Below, in pieces: positions 35,731 to 48,575 of a stretch of 64,000 bases of DNA. The stretch comes from Patiria pectinifera (taxonomy: Eukaryota; Echinodermata; Asteroidea; Valvatida; Asterinidae), in NCBI GenBank assembly GCA_029964075.1, contig CM057147.1, forward strand, positions 25,069,513 to 25,133,512. The letters run 5' to 3'. The notes under the pieces are model-generated. The model saw nothing but the letters and a program-made list of their open reading frames with translations. It had not been told where the DNA came from and did no database searches. Every line of letters starts with the position of its first letter. The first letter of the stretch is position 1. The translations under genes were made by a program, and so were the position numbers.

Positions 35731-36500
35731 CAACAGCATTCGAGGAGAGAGAGTCAATTAAACATATGGCGTTCAAATTTAACATGAAATAGAGATATCT
35801 CTAGATGAGTAGACCTATCTTTATTTCAAGAAGTGCCGAGTTACAATTTTCATAGTTTGTGTAGAACATTTTTGTGGATTTCCAATCTAACAATCTGAAC
35901 ACATTGCGTCAAAACACTTGCTTCCGCGTCCGAAGAAATACACCCACGCTAAGTTGGAAACAATCCCATTCCTGCAGAGCAAAGCGTTCGACGTCAGATT
36001 TCCGATCAGAAATTCCTATCATTCCAACGGCCTGTGGCCCTAATCACATCTCCAAGTAAAACAAATCTCTACACCCACCGTTAGCTTATTGATATCCAAT
36101 AATTAAATGAATTTTTCCTCTCATTTCCCGTCGAAAAGACCCCTTGAGCTGTCGTCGCATCTGAATGGCGTTGACCACTTACTTACGTCAGTTTCTTTTG
36201 TTTTTCCTTGTAGTATAATGACGATGGACGAATAATTTATAGAAACCTCCTGCGGTAGATGTAGAATGCATTTGTTTCCTCCTGTGACTTCTCACATTTC
36301 CGCAGTGGTCGTTTTTTAATTTTCTCGGAAGTCATGTCGACTTAAGTCTCCCGCACTCCCCGTAGTCCCGAGGAACTCGGTGACGGATAAATGCGAGCTG
36401 TCCAAGACATTACCGTATAGTTGTTTATACCCCAAATAACGAAAACAATTCGCATGAACTGACAAATGCGTTCCTTTCTTGGCATCAAGGGATTTCCTTT
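35731..36500. other. Non-coding stretch between LINE remnants and a repeat
   Basis: No repeat, motif or splice-flanked frame was recognised. Confidence 0.4.
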
Positions 36501-36654
36501 TCAATTCATCTTGGCACACTGTGTGTCGACAAATGATTGAGGGATCCCGTTTCGTGTGGGACAAAACAACTGTTTTCCTCGAATGTGGATAAACACATGA
36601 CCATGTTTACTCCTTGAGGGAAAGTGCATGAGATCTGATACACCGTGCCCTCTG

Positions 36655-36955
36655 GATACGTGCACACAATAGGGAACAAAAGATTGTATACGTCTCCACA
36701 GGGCAATTTCTACAGATGAATACATCTCCACAAGGTTTTCACGAAATAGATATGGATTTTACTCAAAAACTAGGAATTTCCAATGTGGGTTGATTCGTCG
36801 CAAATGGAAGAGTTTTAGAAAAGGGATATTAAATCCGAATTTCAGCCGAGGAAATTAATTCTGGTTAAAATAAGAGCATTTTGAAACTACACTTTCAAAC
36901 TCGAAAGCTTTACTACACGAGAACAAAGAAATGTCTCCACAAGGATAAAATTTCA
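36655..36955. repeat. Single-arm copy of the 29.1-29.7 kb fold-back family
   Basis: It matches the left arm and centre of that element: CACACAATAGGGAACAAAAG, ACGTCTCCACAGGGCAATTT, ACTCAAAAACTAGGAATTTC and AGAAATGTCTCCACAAGGAT. The right arm is missing. Confidence 0.8.
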
Positions 36956-37135
36956 GTATATACGTGTCATTCAATTGCGCCAACAATCAGAAGGATTTAT
37001 AATTTGTTTCTAAATAGGTATGTTTCCGTCGGAAGAGAAGCTAAGAACGCGGATGGCATCTAGCATTGTACCCTGAAGAGATCTCACCATTCCAAGTAAG
37101 TCAGCATCAAAACAATATGACATTCTCGTCCTCTT

Positions 37136-37670
37136 TTAAAGGGAATATACAACATTTGCAAACATCGAAATATAAAACTACCAAGTTTTTACGAAATACC
37201 TTATTAGGATGTTGGTAAATGACAGTCTCAAGCATCTTGTAAAATTATGGCACCTGGTGTGAAGTCATTTTCAAGAAAATGGTATTTTTGTAAACATTTC
37301 CAACGGTGGTCGGCCGACCACCGTTGGAAAAACCTAACTATTTTTCAACTACTGCTCCAAATTTACCATTTTTTTTCAGTCCAAATTGTGTTTGCTCTTG
37401 GTTACATGTTCATGAACGGGTGCAGGCCAGCTAGACTGGTTCCCTTGCCTTACAATTTTCCATCATCTATAAATTGGGCCATTTTATCTTTTGTGGAGTC
37501 AGGGAACCAGACTACTTGATCATTTGTGTTTTTCTTGGTTTTTCCAACCTTTTCGAACACAAAACTTCAAAAATGTCAGTGTGTAACAATATTTGATCTA
37601 TTTTACTAACCTCTAAAATAGTTCATTTCTGAAAATTACAGCAAAAGCCAATGATGTACATTCCTTTTAA
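37136..37670 (+). mobile_element. TTAA-type MITE, copy 3
   Basis: Same family and orientation as 31315-31818, again flanked by TTAA. It contains an extra short inverted word, GGTGGTCGGCCGACCACC, at about 37,306-37,323, which copy 1 retains as GATGGTCGGCCAGCCACC and copy 2 has lost. Confidence 0.85.
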
Positions 37671-40600
37671 TATACCTTATCCGTTAAAGCGGAAGTTAGC
37701 AGAGATGCCTAGATCACACAAAAGCTGGGAGTGCGACTAAAACAACTTGGGCATAAATACCAGAGGTGCAGCATGTTTTCCTACGCTGTGAAGTTTACCG
37801 TTGCTTCATTTTTTTGCACGGAATCCCCAAAATATATTCGTTTGCATGACTGTTAGGTTGCTACGCTATTATAGAAGTCATCCGGGGTCCGGAGCTTGAC
37901 AGGAAAGCCTCTCTTTCAAATTACACTTGCTCAGGTCCCACACCCGAAATATCTGTACCTTTTTAGTATTCGCTCAAGCTATAGACCATCGTCTATCACG
38001 GGGCCCCTTCATTGGCGAAGGCATTGTGATAGCCATTGTTCACGTATTGCTTGACGGGGCATTTTCTTCGTATATTATAGCGTGTACAAATGGTTCCTCC
38101 ATTGAAGGGGGCCTGCGAGTGCAGTAAACACGTGACCGGCTTCGTCTATACTACTAGACAACTTTATGGGACGGTGAAGTGTATTTTAGGAGCCGATTTA
38201 ATTGAATTATTCACCTCTCCTGCGTCCCCTGGGTCATGACATTTTACTCATCCCGTAGCCTTGGGATCGGGCGCTGTCCTAACTCTGCCTACATCGGTTA
38301 GGAGAACGTCGATCATGCGGTCATACACCTTTAAAGATCTGGTCCAAGCTTACGACCCCCCCCCCCACTCCCCATCGCCTAAAACATGAAGTCAGCACGG
38401 ACCTCTTTAATATACATGTATATGCTTACATTGAGACTCTCCAGTACTTGACGTTACTCAGCTGCATGTTGTGACGTGTCAACGTGTGAAACATAAATGA
38501 ACTGAGGGGTCACATTCGTTCAATTTTGTGGACGGGCCTGAAGAGTAGCCTGAATTCAGTAATTACAAACGAGGGACTGTCTGAGGAGCGCGCTTGAACG
38601 GCAAGACGTTATATATACAGGATACCGCATTTCATCTTTGTACTTGCATAACCTACCGTACATTAGAGGTTATTTTTGTGTGAAAGACTGCCGAAGCCTG
38701 GTGTTTATTGAATGGTAGAGGGCGCCCATAATAAAGCAATACATCCAGAGTTATCCTGGATGAGGTCTAGACCGTTTGCACTGCAGCCATCTTTGAGGTC
38801 TGTGCTTTCGTTCAGCAGAGATACGCATTAGAAGACCACTCGTGCATTCACATTTATGGTCGAAAGAGGGCGCTGTAACTTCTCCATTTTGAAGTTAACT
38901 TACAACGGACACGAATCAGGTAATTGACCTTAGTTTAGCATAATTATCGTTACTAGGCCTACATTTAAGAAAGAAAAAAAGATCATACATAATCGTCAAT
39001 TTTGAGCCAAGCTTATTTGCTCAAAATATGGACTAGTGGTATTATAGTCATGGGAGAAGGAAAAGTGTTAGCCTGAACGTGGGTGGACGATGTTTGCCTG
39101 AGTTATTAATAACAAAAGCGTATACGCGTTGAGGAGATGTAACAGCCAACATGATTACTTAACGAGTCTGGGATCTGATCAAAATTCACCACCACTCGTC
39201 AATGATGCGGTACGGGCATGCTGGTGGCGCCTATTATGTATGAGAAGTAAAGTTGTTTTTCCTGTTCATCCGAGTGGGAAAGTGTGACGGTATTTGTATT
39301 GCAAGAACGGTTGTCGGTGGGAGGTCTTCTGACGCCCACCGGAGACAGGGCATACTCCATTTCGACTAATCACCCAGTAAAAACTTTCAAGTGCCTGAAA
39401 AATATCGAATATAGGCCTGGTAGACTCGAATCCGTTTCTGACGAAGAAGCGAAAATTAAAACCGAAAAAACAACACTAAAGAGACAGGTGCTTCTATTGC
39501 TGGATATAAACCACGGCCTTGTCCAAAGTGTGGGGATCCCTCACGGCAACATTTCATGGACGCGATTCTGGCCCAATCGCTTCGAAAGAAAGATTGGCAC
39601 TCCGTTCCTGCGAACACAGGTTCGTCCCCTTTACATTTACCTTTTTCCAAATTACATACGGCTATGGATGCGGTTGAAACTACCTCCCATGAACACGCGT
39701 CTTACTGCCAGCCATAGTCAAGTGATTCAGATGCAGCCTTTCGTTGCCTTGACAACCTGCATTGAAATCATCTGCTGATGGGGCCAGGCTCTAATTTCCC
39801 GGAGGTACATAGCACAAACACAGGCAAAGAAAATAAAAACTTGATTTAAAAAAAATAAACGGATACCGGTGCTAAATGTGACAGGTTAATTCTTAAATGA
39901 CTTCAACTCATCCCACGAATATTATGAGAAGCATCAAGTTTCTGCTTTAGCAGCTCTCTGAAAAGTCCGGTTAATTAGTGTCATCTCAAAACATCCCCGT
40001 CATGCGACATTTCACTAATATTTCCCCAGCAAATCTAATCATTTTTTTGCTCAGCTCATAATCTGTCCTTGCAGCTTATCTCGCCATCATTGGCTCATCA
40101 TCCACGACCTCGTGACTTCTGCATAACTGCTCTCTCGCCAGCCACGGGCCATAATGTTTTTCAAGGGTCTTTTTTTAATCCGCAGCTGAGTGCACCTCTT
40201 CAATAGTCAACGCAGGATGTGCTCTTTTTTGCATTGTTTGATCTCCGTGATATGTCAAAGTCTTCACATTGTCCTAGCATCCCTATGTAAGACCGTGGGT
40301 TTAATATAACTTTATTTTAATATTACCAGAGAGTTTTATTTTGATAGTTGACCGGAGTGCAAGCGATTCAAACTGATTGTGATTGTTTGTCCTTTTACCC
40401 TTAATGATTTGTGGTTTGTTCAATGCCTCGGAGATATTGGCATAATCAGACTCACAAATCAATTAGATGAGGTCAGCAGAGGCATCTATGCCCGGACGAA
40501 AGATTTGACCAAGTTTGGGCTACATTAGATTCTAGCAATGACGCGCGTCTATCCCCCCCCCCCCATCTCAGCCTGAGGACCGTAGCACTTTCAAGTATTC

Positions 40601-40846
40601 CGGAATAAAATAAATGCCAGTCTAATTTTCTGATTAGTTTACGGCGTAATTAAATTTTGACGGCAGCCGCATTTATGTGTCGTCCCGGGTACTAATCACC
40701 GTCCGCTCAAACTCGATGTACGGAAAGTGATATCTAGCCGTGGCGTCCCGCTTGCGTCATTATCTTAACCTCTCGGGCTCCGGGAATAGTGCAGAGCTTT
40801 TAGTGGGGAGTGTCTGCTTCATTCGCCTTGCGTGATTGCAACAGGC

Positions 40847-41293
40847 TCAGAGGCCAACAGTGCCAGCTACGGAACTTACATGAACACCTAACCATTGAAT
40901 GTGCTTTAGTTTTACACCCTCGTAATTTAAATCGAGGAAGTTTAAAACTAACACCTTATGAGGATTGGTACAAAAAAATAGATCATATGTTTTTGCAAGG
41001 TTTTGTTGAACGACGTGCTTTGTCGATCCTAATCCCAATTTCATGAAACCGGACGACACATTTTTTTTTCTGAGGAGAGTAACCCCAAGAGTCATACCAG
41101 AGAGTAGTCGAGTCCCACTTATATTATTTTCTCTCACAAACTCTCGAAGAGCACGTATAACAAGAATTACATCTAGTCGAATTACATCTAACTCAGACTC
41201 TTCGGCTGCCAAAGGTAAATGAACAAATACATGAATGTCACCAAAACGCCGTAAACATGATTTTAGATCTTTGATTATGTTACGTGAGGACAT
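40847..41293 (-). CDS. Hypothetical 148-codon open frame
   Basis: It starts MSSRNIIKDLKSC and includes the amphipathic stretch LDVILVIRALREFVRENN. No recognised family, no clear splice sites, and codon use is AT-leaning. It may be a fragment of a mobile element or chance. Confidence 0.2.
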   Translation of the reverse strand: MSSRNIIKDLKSCLRRFGDIHVFVHLPLAAEESELDVIRLDVILVIRALREFVRENNISGTRLLSGMTLGVTLLRKKNVSSGFMKLGLGSTKHVVQQNLAKTYDLFFCTNPHKVLVLNFLDLNYEGVKLKHIQWLGVHVSSVAGTVGL

Positions 41294-44200
41294 CGTAGGA
41301 GGTCCAATTGAGACGATGTAGCATCGATGGGGGGGGGGGCTCTTTTATCAAATGAGCAGCCAAGCCGTGGCTTTCAGTGCTCAGTTAACTGCATGGGACC
41401 TTTTCTTAAACCTTACAAAATCCTTACCACAAAAGGGAGCACTGTCTTCATTCATGTGTCAGTGCTTGAAGTTTGTCTAAAGCAACATATTTTAAGAAGA
41501 AAATATTGCACAGCAACATGTCGCCCACAAAACCAATCACCAAGATATTTAATTCGAACAAAATATGGCAGGTAATGCGCTTTTGGAGAACAAATTTTTG
41601 TTATGTTTTTGCAAATAGATTTGGCGTGCATTCAGAAGTTGATCATTTTATTCACCTGTGTGTGTTGTCAAATAATACCTGTATTCGTATAACCTTCCTT
41701 GATCACTTTCTTTGAAATTTCTTAACGAAACAGCAAAGAGTGACCTGTTTGAGATCCCCTTCCTCAAAGTGTCAAACTTTTCAAAAGGAGGCAGTGGAAA
41801 GAACTACATCTTGACAGATCCTCCTGCCACTGCATTGCGAAATTCCTTTGTCACGGCATCTTCTGTATTTCTAGTAAATTAGAAGAAAAAACACGCGTGC
41901 AACACGCGACCTACAGATCGTGTCAAGCCGTTTTCAGCCGCGTGTTTCACTCAAGCATGACTATTGTGTAGGTGTAAGTGGCAAGAAGTTTAAAACTCCA
42001 CAACAATGATCGTTCGTGTTCCTCTCATGGGCATTGGAATGTGCGAGTGAGTGCCTGTTCATAAAAAAAAAGATGACATCTACAATGGTCACAAAAGGAT
42101 ATAATCTAGTCCTTACTCTGTTCTTTCACTTGTTTCACAATGCTCATATGCCGGTTCTGAAAAGTTCTCCAGTTGCATCAACGTCCGCTTCGTGATGCCC
42201 GAAGTTAAGAAGGCCACATTTGCAAAAACAAATTGTAAGTGAGGCTTGGCAGCATTCCAATCATAAAATAGTTTGGCACCATCCCATTCAACAGCTTATA
42301 GACTAATTTATGAAATAGATCCCTGAAACAAGATCGAAAATTGCGTCTTCGTGAGTAAGGCCTATTAGGCTAACCATTTCTTCATACTCCACTTCCGCGA
42401 CCCGGAATCTGTCCCAAGCTATAGCCTAAGGATGCGGATTTGGTTGCTGTTACCTGCTTGGTTTCGACGGCCGTCTTCCCGGAATATCATTCTAAGGTTT
42501 TCTCTCACTTTTAAAAATGAACATTCTTAAAACTTAACCTACTTTGGTGTCCTCCGAGGGTACTTTCCCAGTAATAAGAAATTAGGCTAATAAATAGACC
42601 GCCGTCGGATTTGAAATACATATCCAATTAGATTATAAATAGGCCAAGTGTGTAATCGAAGTCCGATTATTTTTTTATATATTTTTTTACGAAGCCGACG
42701 CCAGTAGGTGAATCTGACCAACCGGAATTCATCCATCTTGAGTCAATAAGTCATTTGTAGGAGGTTTGATTCCGACAAACGATTACCATGGTCTGGAATG
42801 TCATTTCCTGATGGACCCATCCACATCAATGGCCTCAAGGTGTCGCCAAATAAACGATAAAAATAATAGTTCTCATTTCCGAGATGCGCCTGAAACCACA
42901 GGTGATTCTGAACAGAAACGGTTGTCCTTTTATCCCCAGGGGCCTATTGACCCCATGCGTCACCCGATAAGCCGCGAAAGGGCCGGCTTGGTCATTTTTA
43001 TGACTATTTATTTGCTAGGGTAACCGGGACTTGTTTCTCTCGACACGATCCAATCCAAATCTCTCGGGTCGTATTCGGCCGTCGTGCCCGGGCCCTGCGC
43101 TGGACTCCAGCTCCCGGGTGCTATAAGACGAAGCCGCCGAATGACGTGCGTAAAGACGTACGTAAGAGGCATCAAAAGACAAATAAAAAAAACCTTCATT
43201 TCGTGGATTGAGGACAATGTGCATGTCATTGCCCTCAGGGTCTGCTCTTTTTTCTCTTTTTTTAAATTGCATTAAAATATAAATGGACGAGCAATAAAAT
43301 TGTGCAATTTCGAGTATTCTGGGAAAAGCAATAATGGTGAGTTGCAGGTTTGGCAATTATTCTCGTGGACACGATAAGGTTTCTTCTTAAGTCATTTATT
43401 GGTCTTCGGTGTCGTTGGGTACAAGCTCCGTGAACCCATGAACACCTGCTTATCTTTGAAAGTTGTTTGCAGAATACAACAAAATATGATACTTGTCTAA
43501 TAATATGGTACTCATTAATAACAAACGAAATTTAAACTAACGCGTCGATTCTGTACCTCTCACTTCATTAGACTTTAATCTACTCTCCATATTGCATCAT
43601 TATAGATCGAAAAACATACCTAATTTGTTTTTCTTTAGTTCAGGGTAAGCTTCAACGTAAAGCCTTTCAATTGATCTGTGGAATGTGTACAGTAGGTTCT
43701 ATACTAAAAACGACTTGATCATTTGCTAAAACATTGACGAAAACGTTAGTTTGATTTAGCTCCGACTTAACGCGATAGTGAAATAAATGTTACGTCACGA
43801 ACAATTCAGCTGTGCAAATTCGCAGAGCGAATACTCTGCCATCGTGACTCTTGTGCCGAGTACGAATCTGTTCTAGGCCTATATTCTAGTTGTGTGGTAC
43901 GTCGTCGAGTGATCATCGCGGCAATTCAGGGAATATCTACAAGTACAATATGCAGGGGTCGCGGGGATTCGCTATCGTGAATTTTCTTTATGATTTGGCG
44001 CCCTCTGGTGACAAGAACCCGATTGGGCACGTCTCACACGGCCCACACGGAACACTCTTCAGCGCACTTGAAATTGGGAAATGAAGAAAACGTTGTCTCT
44101 TATGTTATTCTTATTCCAATCTCCAATAATGCAGACGATGTCGAGTAGGGGAACCTTCTAGCGTTATCTAATCTTTTTTTTTTTATGGAGCATGCATGAA

Positions 44201-44487
44201 CTGAACATTCTAGATCAAGTGGGCATTTCAACATTATTACTGTGGCCCTCCAGAAGATTTCGCTGAAAGTGCTTCGGTATCTACTTGATTAAACTGAGGT
44301 TGTTACGTGCAGACTTGCACGTCAAGTCACGCAATGGGCTCCTTGTCCAAGCGCGCCCTCAACGAAATAAACAAATACAGATATCACTGTTAGAGAAGGA
44401 CGCGATCATGCGCATGCGAAGTGTCCTTTATCACGAGCTATGTATATGTTCCTAGACCAAAAGATTCTGACTATTGCTGATGAATCT

Positions 44488-44935
44488 TAGGTCAGGTAGC
44501 CGCCACGGCACATGACCAAAACGGAAGGAACGCCTCCTGTTTCCGAAAATGTCCGAAGCTTGCCGAATGAATTTCGTCGACACTCTTGGATAGCGCCCGG
44601 GTATTTCTGGGTATTATGTTTTAGTTACCTGACATGCTTATTAAAAAAATTAAAATCAGCTGATAATTAATATTCCTAGCTTGCATTAAGAAAAAAACAC
44701 CTTAAAATTCAGTGGCGACTTGATCGTACGAGGGGCGTGCGTTGCTGCGTCACGTACTATTTGGAATCTGACGACGGTTACCATTCCAAAATTTAAACTC
44801 AGCTTCGTCTCAATTCGGCTTCGCCTACCACTTGGGCGCTGACTTGAAGATTCCAGCTCAACATCAGTCAATGTTTCTTACAGAAATAGGGCCATTATGT
44901 TTATTTATTAACCCGGTGGCGGCTACTTGACCTAC
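44488..44935. repeat. Possible MITE with 18-bp inverted ends
   Basis: TAGGTCAGGTAGCCGCCAC on the left pairs with GTGGCGGCTACTTGACCTA on the right with one mismatch. The 410 bp between have no coding capacity. No second copy was noticed in the window. Confidence 0.45.
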
Positions 44936-46082
44936 AATATAGACGGTGTCGAGAAATTGTCAGGCCAGGTAACCAGACTACTTGCTATGCTGATTATAGC
45001 GCGCCACCCAGAGTCTAGTTTAACGAACAAAGCATAAGACATTCGTCTTGATTACACGAGCGGCTAAATCTTTAAATGTCCGTCTGGTACAAAAATAGCG
45101 ACATACGTTCAGAGAAAAGTTATTCACAAAATGTAATACTGTGTATTCAGTATACTCCTGTAAACATGGATGTGTGGTGTTATCCTTTTCAGTCTGAGCC
45201 CCGAAAAATGTTAGCCCCAATAACGGTTAACCTCAATAGGGCCTACGGGTTAACGGATAACTTCTTAATTTTCACTAGTACTGCGAGTTATGACACTGTT
45301 TCAATTCCTCGTGGAATATCGTCTAATTAGCACGCAGGTGCTAATAAACCGCAGGCTGAGGGAGGACAAATCTTCTGAATTGTATTCCACCTGGGGAAAA
45401 AATGGTTGGCAGTTTGCCGTCCACTTCAGTTGCAAGAAGGCATGTTTTTGTATTATGCCCTACAGACCATATTTTACCCACGTGTACATTTTTAACCTGT
45501 CGGCGTAAAGTCGGCGATCGAGTACCTGTGGATTGTATTTTCCTGTTTCTCAAAAAAGAGGGGAGGGAATTGGGGGTCGTGAACTTTAAATCATTCACAG
45601 GTCAAAGCACTCGATCAAAACAACGTTATATTTTTGGCGCTGAATCAATTTTTTTTGGCAGACATAAATTTCTCAAAAAGGGCACTGACACGTAGTTGGC
45701 CACATACGGATTGTACTCCATAGACTTCTGCAGTACAAAAAAAATACATTCTGCTTTATAAAATTATAATGTGAATTTTGATTTCTATCTTTTGTTTTTA
45801 AATAACAATACTTAATAGGGTAATCTAATGTGTTTTGAGTGTGACGTCACAAAGGTCCACAAGTTCTTCCTAAATGATATGTGGCTATGTAAAATGTAAT
45901 TACAATTTTTTTCATGCAATGCTTAGCCTCCATAATAGGGAAACCATTTTTAATCACCACAGAGATGCAATATATCCACCGTTATAGGTATACAAGTCTT
46001 CCATCATGCGTAATCTTAATTAACCGTCTTCCCAGCACTTGACAAGTTTCTCTTCAGATTCTGCAGATGCTTTTACTGTCAA

Positions 46083-46256
46083 CTACGTGTGATGGATGAC
46101 CGGAGCACGCAGACTGCGATCTAGTTCAACGTGGGTGCCCTTCAGTTGACGCTGAGACCGGTGCCGGGCAGAGAAGCTTGGAGCACCCATTAACGTCCTC
46201 TGATTGCTCTTGATTTGTTGACGCAGTTGCTCTCTTTTCGTGTGTGCAGACGTGAG
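46083..46256 (-). CDS. Candidate terminal exon of an unknown gene
   Basis: The acceptor CACCATTTTTTAAG is followed by about 57 codons with G/C-rich third positions, ending in TAG. The peptide is basic (KREQLRQQIKSNQR; SARHRSQRQLK) and unrecognised. I could not fix an upstream exon with certainty. Confidence 0.3.
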   Translation of the reverse strand, partial: LTSAHTKREQLRQQIKSNQRTLMGAPSFSARHRSQRQLKGTHVELDRSLRAPVIHHT

Positions 46257-46861
46257 CTTAAAAAATGGTGCAATCAGTGGCACCCTTGAAATTGAAGACT
46301 TGAATTCATCAACTTCTGGCCCTGATGTGTTGTTATGCAGCATTGGAGATGGATGTTGGGTATTCAGGAATCAGTGTTCCTTGCATCCGAGCCGTATTTC
46401 ATACCGACTACGATGAGAATTGTGAATTTCTGTTTTGCTATCAAGATTTGTTCTACCACCTTTCCAAAGTACCTGGCCGGCTTCCATGTATACAGGTTCT
46501 CCATTAGTCTTTTGGAGGTATGGCGGCGACCATAGTAGGGTAGGGGTGCTATTACGTCTGTTTACCAAAATCAATAGCGAGCTCCTATTGTGGCCCCCAA
46601 GGCTAATATGAAATTCATTTTGGACAAAAAGCTCTTAACTTGTCAACAAGCACCCGAATCACTTGTAATTTCAGGTTATTTTATCGACAATAATCAGGCC
46701 ATCGATTCCTAATCATCAAGCTTTTCTAGCGATGTGTGAACGTATTATTTAGTGTAAAGGTGATCTAGCCCGAAATCTTCCTCAATCTCTCAAATAGGAT
46801 ATCAAAAATCGTTCACTGTAGCGCGTACTCTTGGTGACCTCCGAAATGCAATGGTGTGACG

Positions 46862-47269
46862 TTAACGTTCCGCGTCTCTTTGCTTTAATACTTGTCGCGG
46901 GACGCAACCAAGGAAATCTCGAAATGTGAACGTGTGCGGGCGCTGCCTAATTCCCTCATCTATATAATGAGGAGGACACGTCACCATCCTAACTTGAATC
47001 GAGCCCCATAATACACCGAGATGTCGGTCAAAAGTCAAGATACGATCCTTTTGATAAATATCAGAAGTCACAAGACAACCTAGCGAGTGCAAGACAACGC
47101 ACGTAAAATACGAGCCGGGTACAATCCTATCACACGGGTTTCTCTTATATCCCCCAAATAATGTTTTAAGAGCGGGAGTTGTGTTGAAAGAGGCGTTCCT
47201 TGCCTCCGGAACCGTCCAGGGGGATTCGCTCCGGACGCGCGGGTCTGTTTGCCCATCCATTACTGCCAT
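46862..47269 (-). CDS. Hypothetical 135-codon open frame, start duplicated at 63,878
   Basis: The frame starts MAVMDGQTDPRVRSE. Its first 41 codons recur without frameshift at the right end of the window (63,878-64,000, plus strand), where the window stops. It has balanced composition but no family I recognise. It spans the edge of the visible inverted repeat. Confidence 0.3.
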   Translation of the reverse strand: MAVMDGQTDPRVRSESPWTVPEARNASFNTTPALKTLFGGYKRNPCDRIVPGSYFTCVVLHSLGCLVTSDIYQKDRILTFDRHLGVLWGSIQVRMVTCPPHYIDEGIRQRPHTFTFRDFLGCVPRQVLKQRDAER

Positions 47270-48039
47270 GTCTTGTTTAAATATCGCAAGATAACCAAAA
47301 AGTGAAGGTTTTTTTTAATGGAAAGCGGGGCTGTATATCACAACACGCAGCAGAAGAAGAGACCGTGTCAAGATTAATTATTTGAAAAATTCAGACTGGA
47401 AAATGATAAATGGGATGAGCTGAGATCAAAACAAAAATTCAGGCGGTTTCAGCGAAACAAGGACCTAGAGCGCAAGCACCTGCTGCATGGGAAGAACCTC
47501 GTCAGTCATTCCACTTTCAGTATTTCGACCTATTCACTCACAGAATATTGATCAGTTTCGTTACAAAAGGAACATAATGTTACCCAGTTTGTGGATTACT
47601 GTGTCATTGTGTGGGCAAAATGACTGCATTGGCAGACTTTTCAATATTTCGTTGACCATGTTCAGTCACATGCTTTTCACTTCGTAAGGCTGTATTTACC
47701 AGTGTGCCTGACTGAGTTTTTGGATAGAATGGGACACGTGAGAAACGCAGTTGGGTTAAATGCCAAACAGTTAGAGGCTGTATGCATGCCGATGTATTGC
47801 AACACCACCATTCTTATACATGTAGTAGTCTATATATGGAATAGCCACTTGCAAAGCAAGCGTCCATGATATCAGTACAGATTCGGAGTTGATTATGCAA
47901 AACAACACTGCGCCTTGACCTCAAGATTCTGACCATTCAGCGGGCATCTTTATCGGGTCTTCGGTAACCCTTTGCTGTATTGACAAAAACATGGTGGCAA
48001 ACTTACCAACCAACGGCTTAGTTCACATTTCTGCACGAA

Positions 48040-48575
48040 ATGACGTCACAATTTGTAAAGTCCACTCCATTGACTGGCGTGCCAGGTCGCATACATTTGC
48101 ATGGCACACAGGGAGTGCGTTCGATTACTTCCCCCAGCTTACTCGCGCCTGGCTCCTCGCGTGATGACAGACATGCGCAGTGAGCTAAATAAACGAACGG
48201 TTTCGGGTAAAGTTTCGTGCAAGAGCTGGAAAGTTGAACTTTGACACGACACTGAGGCTGCATCCGATTCAACTGTCTAGAGCTATGTCCGCGCCCACTG
48301 TAAATAAGCGGGGACACGCTGACAATAGACGTATAGCCGTAGCTCTGGCAGCCCGTTTCGGACACGGCCTGAGGCGCCCGCCGGACGTCACGTTTGCAGC
48401 CATGTTTATTGCATGACCTTATGGAATACTTACCAAGTAACCGGCTCGAGAGTCGGTTACTTGGGCCAAACTCGAGTAAGCGCAGAAGGTCACGTGAGAA
48501 GTAAATCGAACGCTGTCGCGCTTGCACGAGTAAGCGCGGTCGAAGTAATCGAACGCACTCAGGGTGTGCGTTCGA
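48040..48575. repeat. Dispersed repeat inside the left arm
   Basis: Shares blocks with 1-260 and 33,083-33,215, including GCCCGTTTCGGACACGGCCT and CCTTATGGAATACTTACCAA. It contains repeated words GTGCGTTCGATTACTTC/GAAGTAATCGAACGCAC at both ends (48,115-48,133 and 48,541-48,559), which behave as imperfect terminal inverted repeats of a 450-bp unit. The 169-codon frame here is not taken as a gene. Confidence 0.65.

Larger units (their letters stand above)
37671..46082. other. Long stretch with no recognised gene
   Basis: I see no splice-supported exon or known domain here. It contains C runs (38,358; 40,553), a G run (41,330), a possible TIR element (44,488-44,935) and a 148-codon minus-strand frame (40,847-41,293, listed separately). 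Conserved regulatory DNA cannot be judged from one sequence. Confidence 0.4.

Noticed and set aside
39284..39778. 164-codon plus-strand frame
   Set aside because: No recognised motif or splice sites; composition not convincingly coding.
42180..42260. 5S rRNA-like phrase (GATGCCCGAAGTTAAG)
   Set aside because: Only a short stretch resembles 5S rRNA; the rest of the gene and its internal promoter are absent.
48018..48527. 169-codon minus-strand frame, repeated at 62,628-63,137
   Set aside because: It lies in a dispersed repeat with low-complexity GC-rich sequence, has no domain, and pieces recur in other repeat copies without an open frame.
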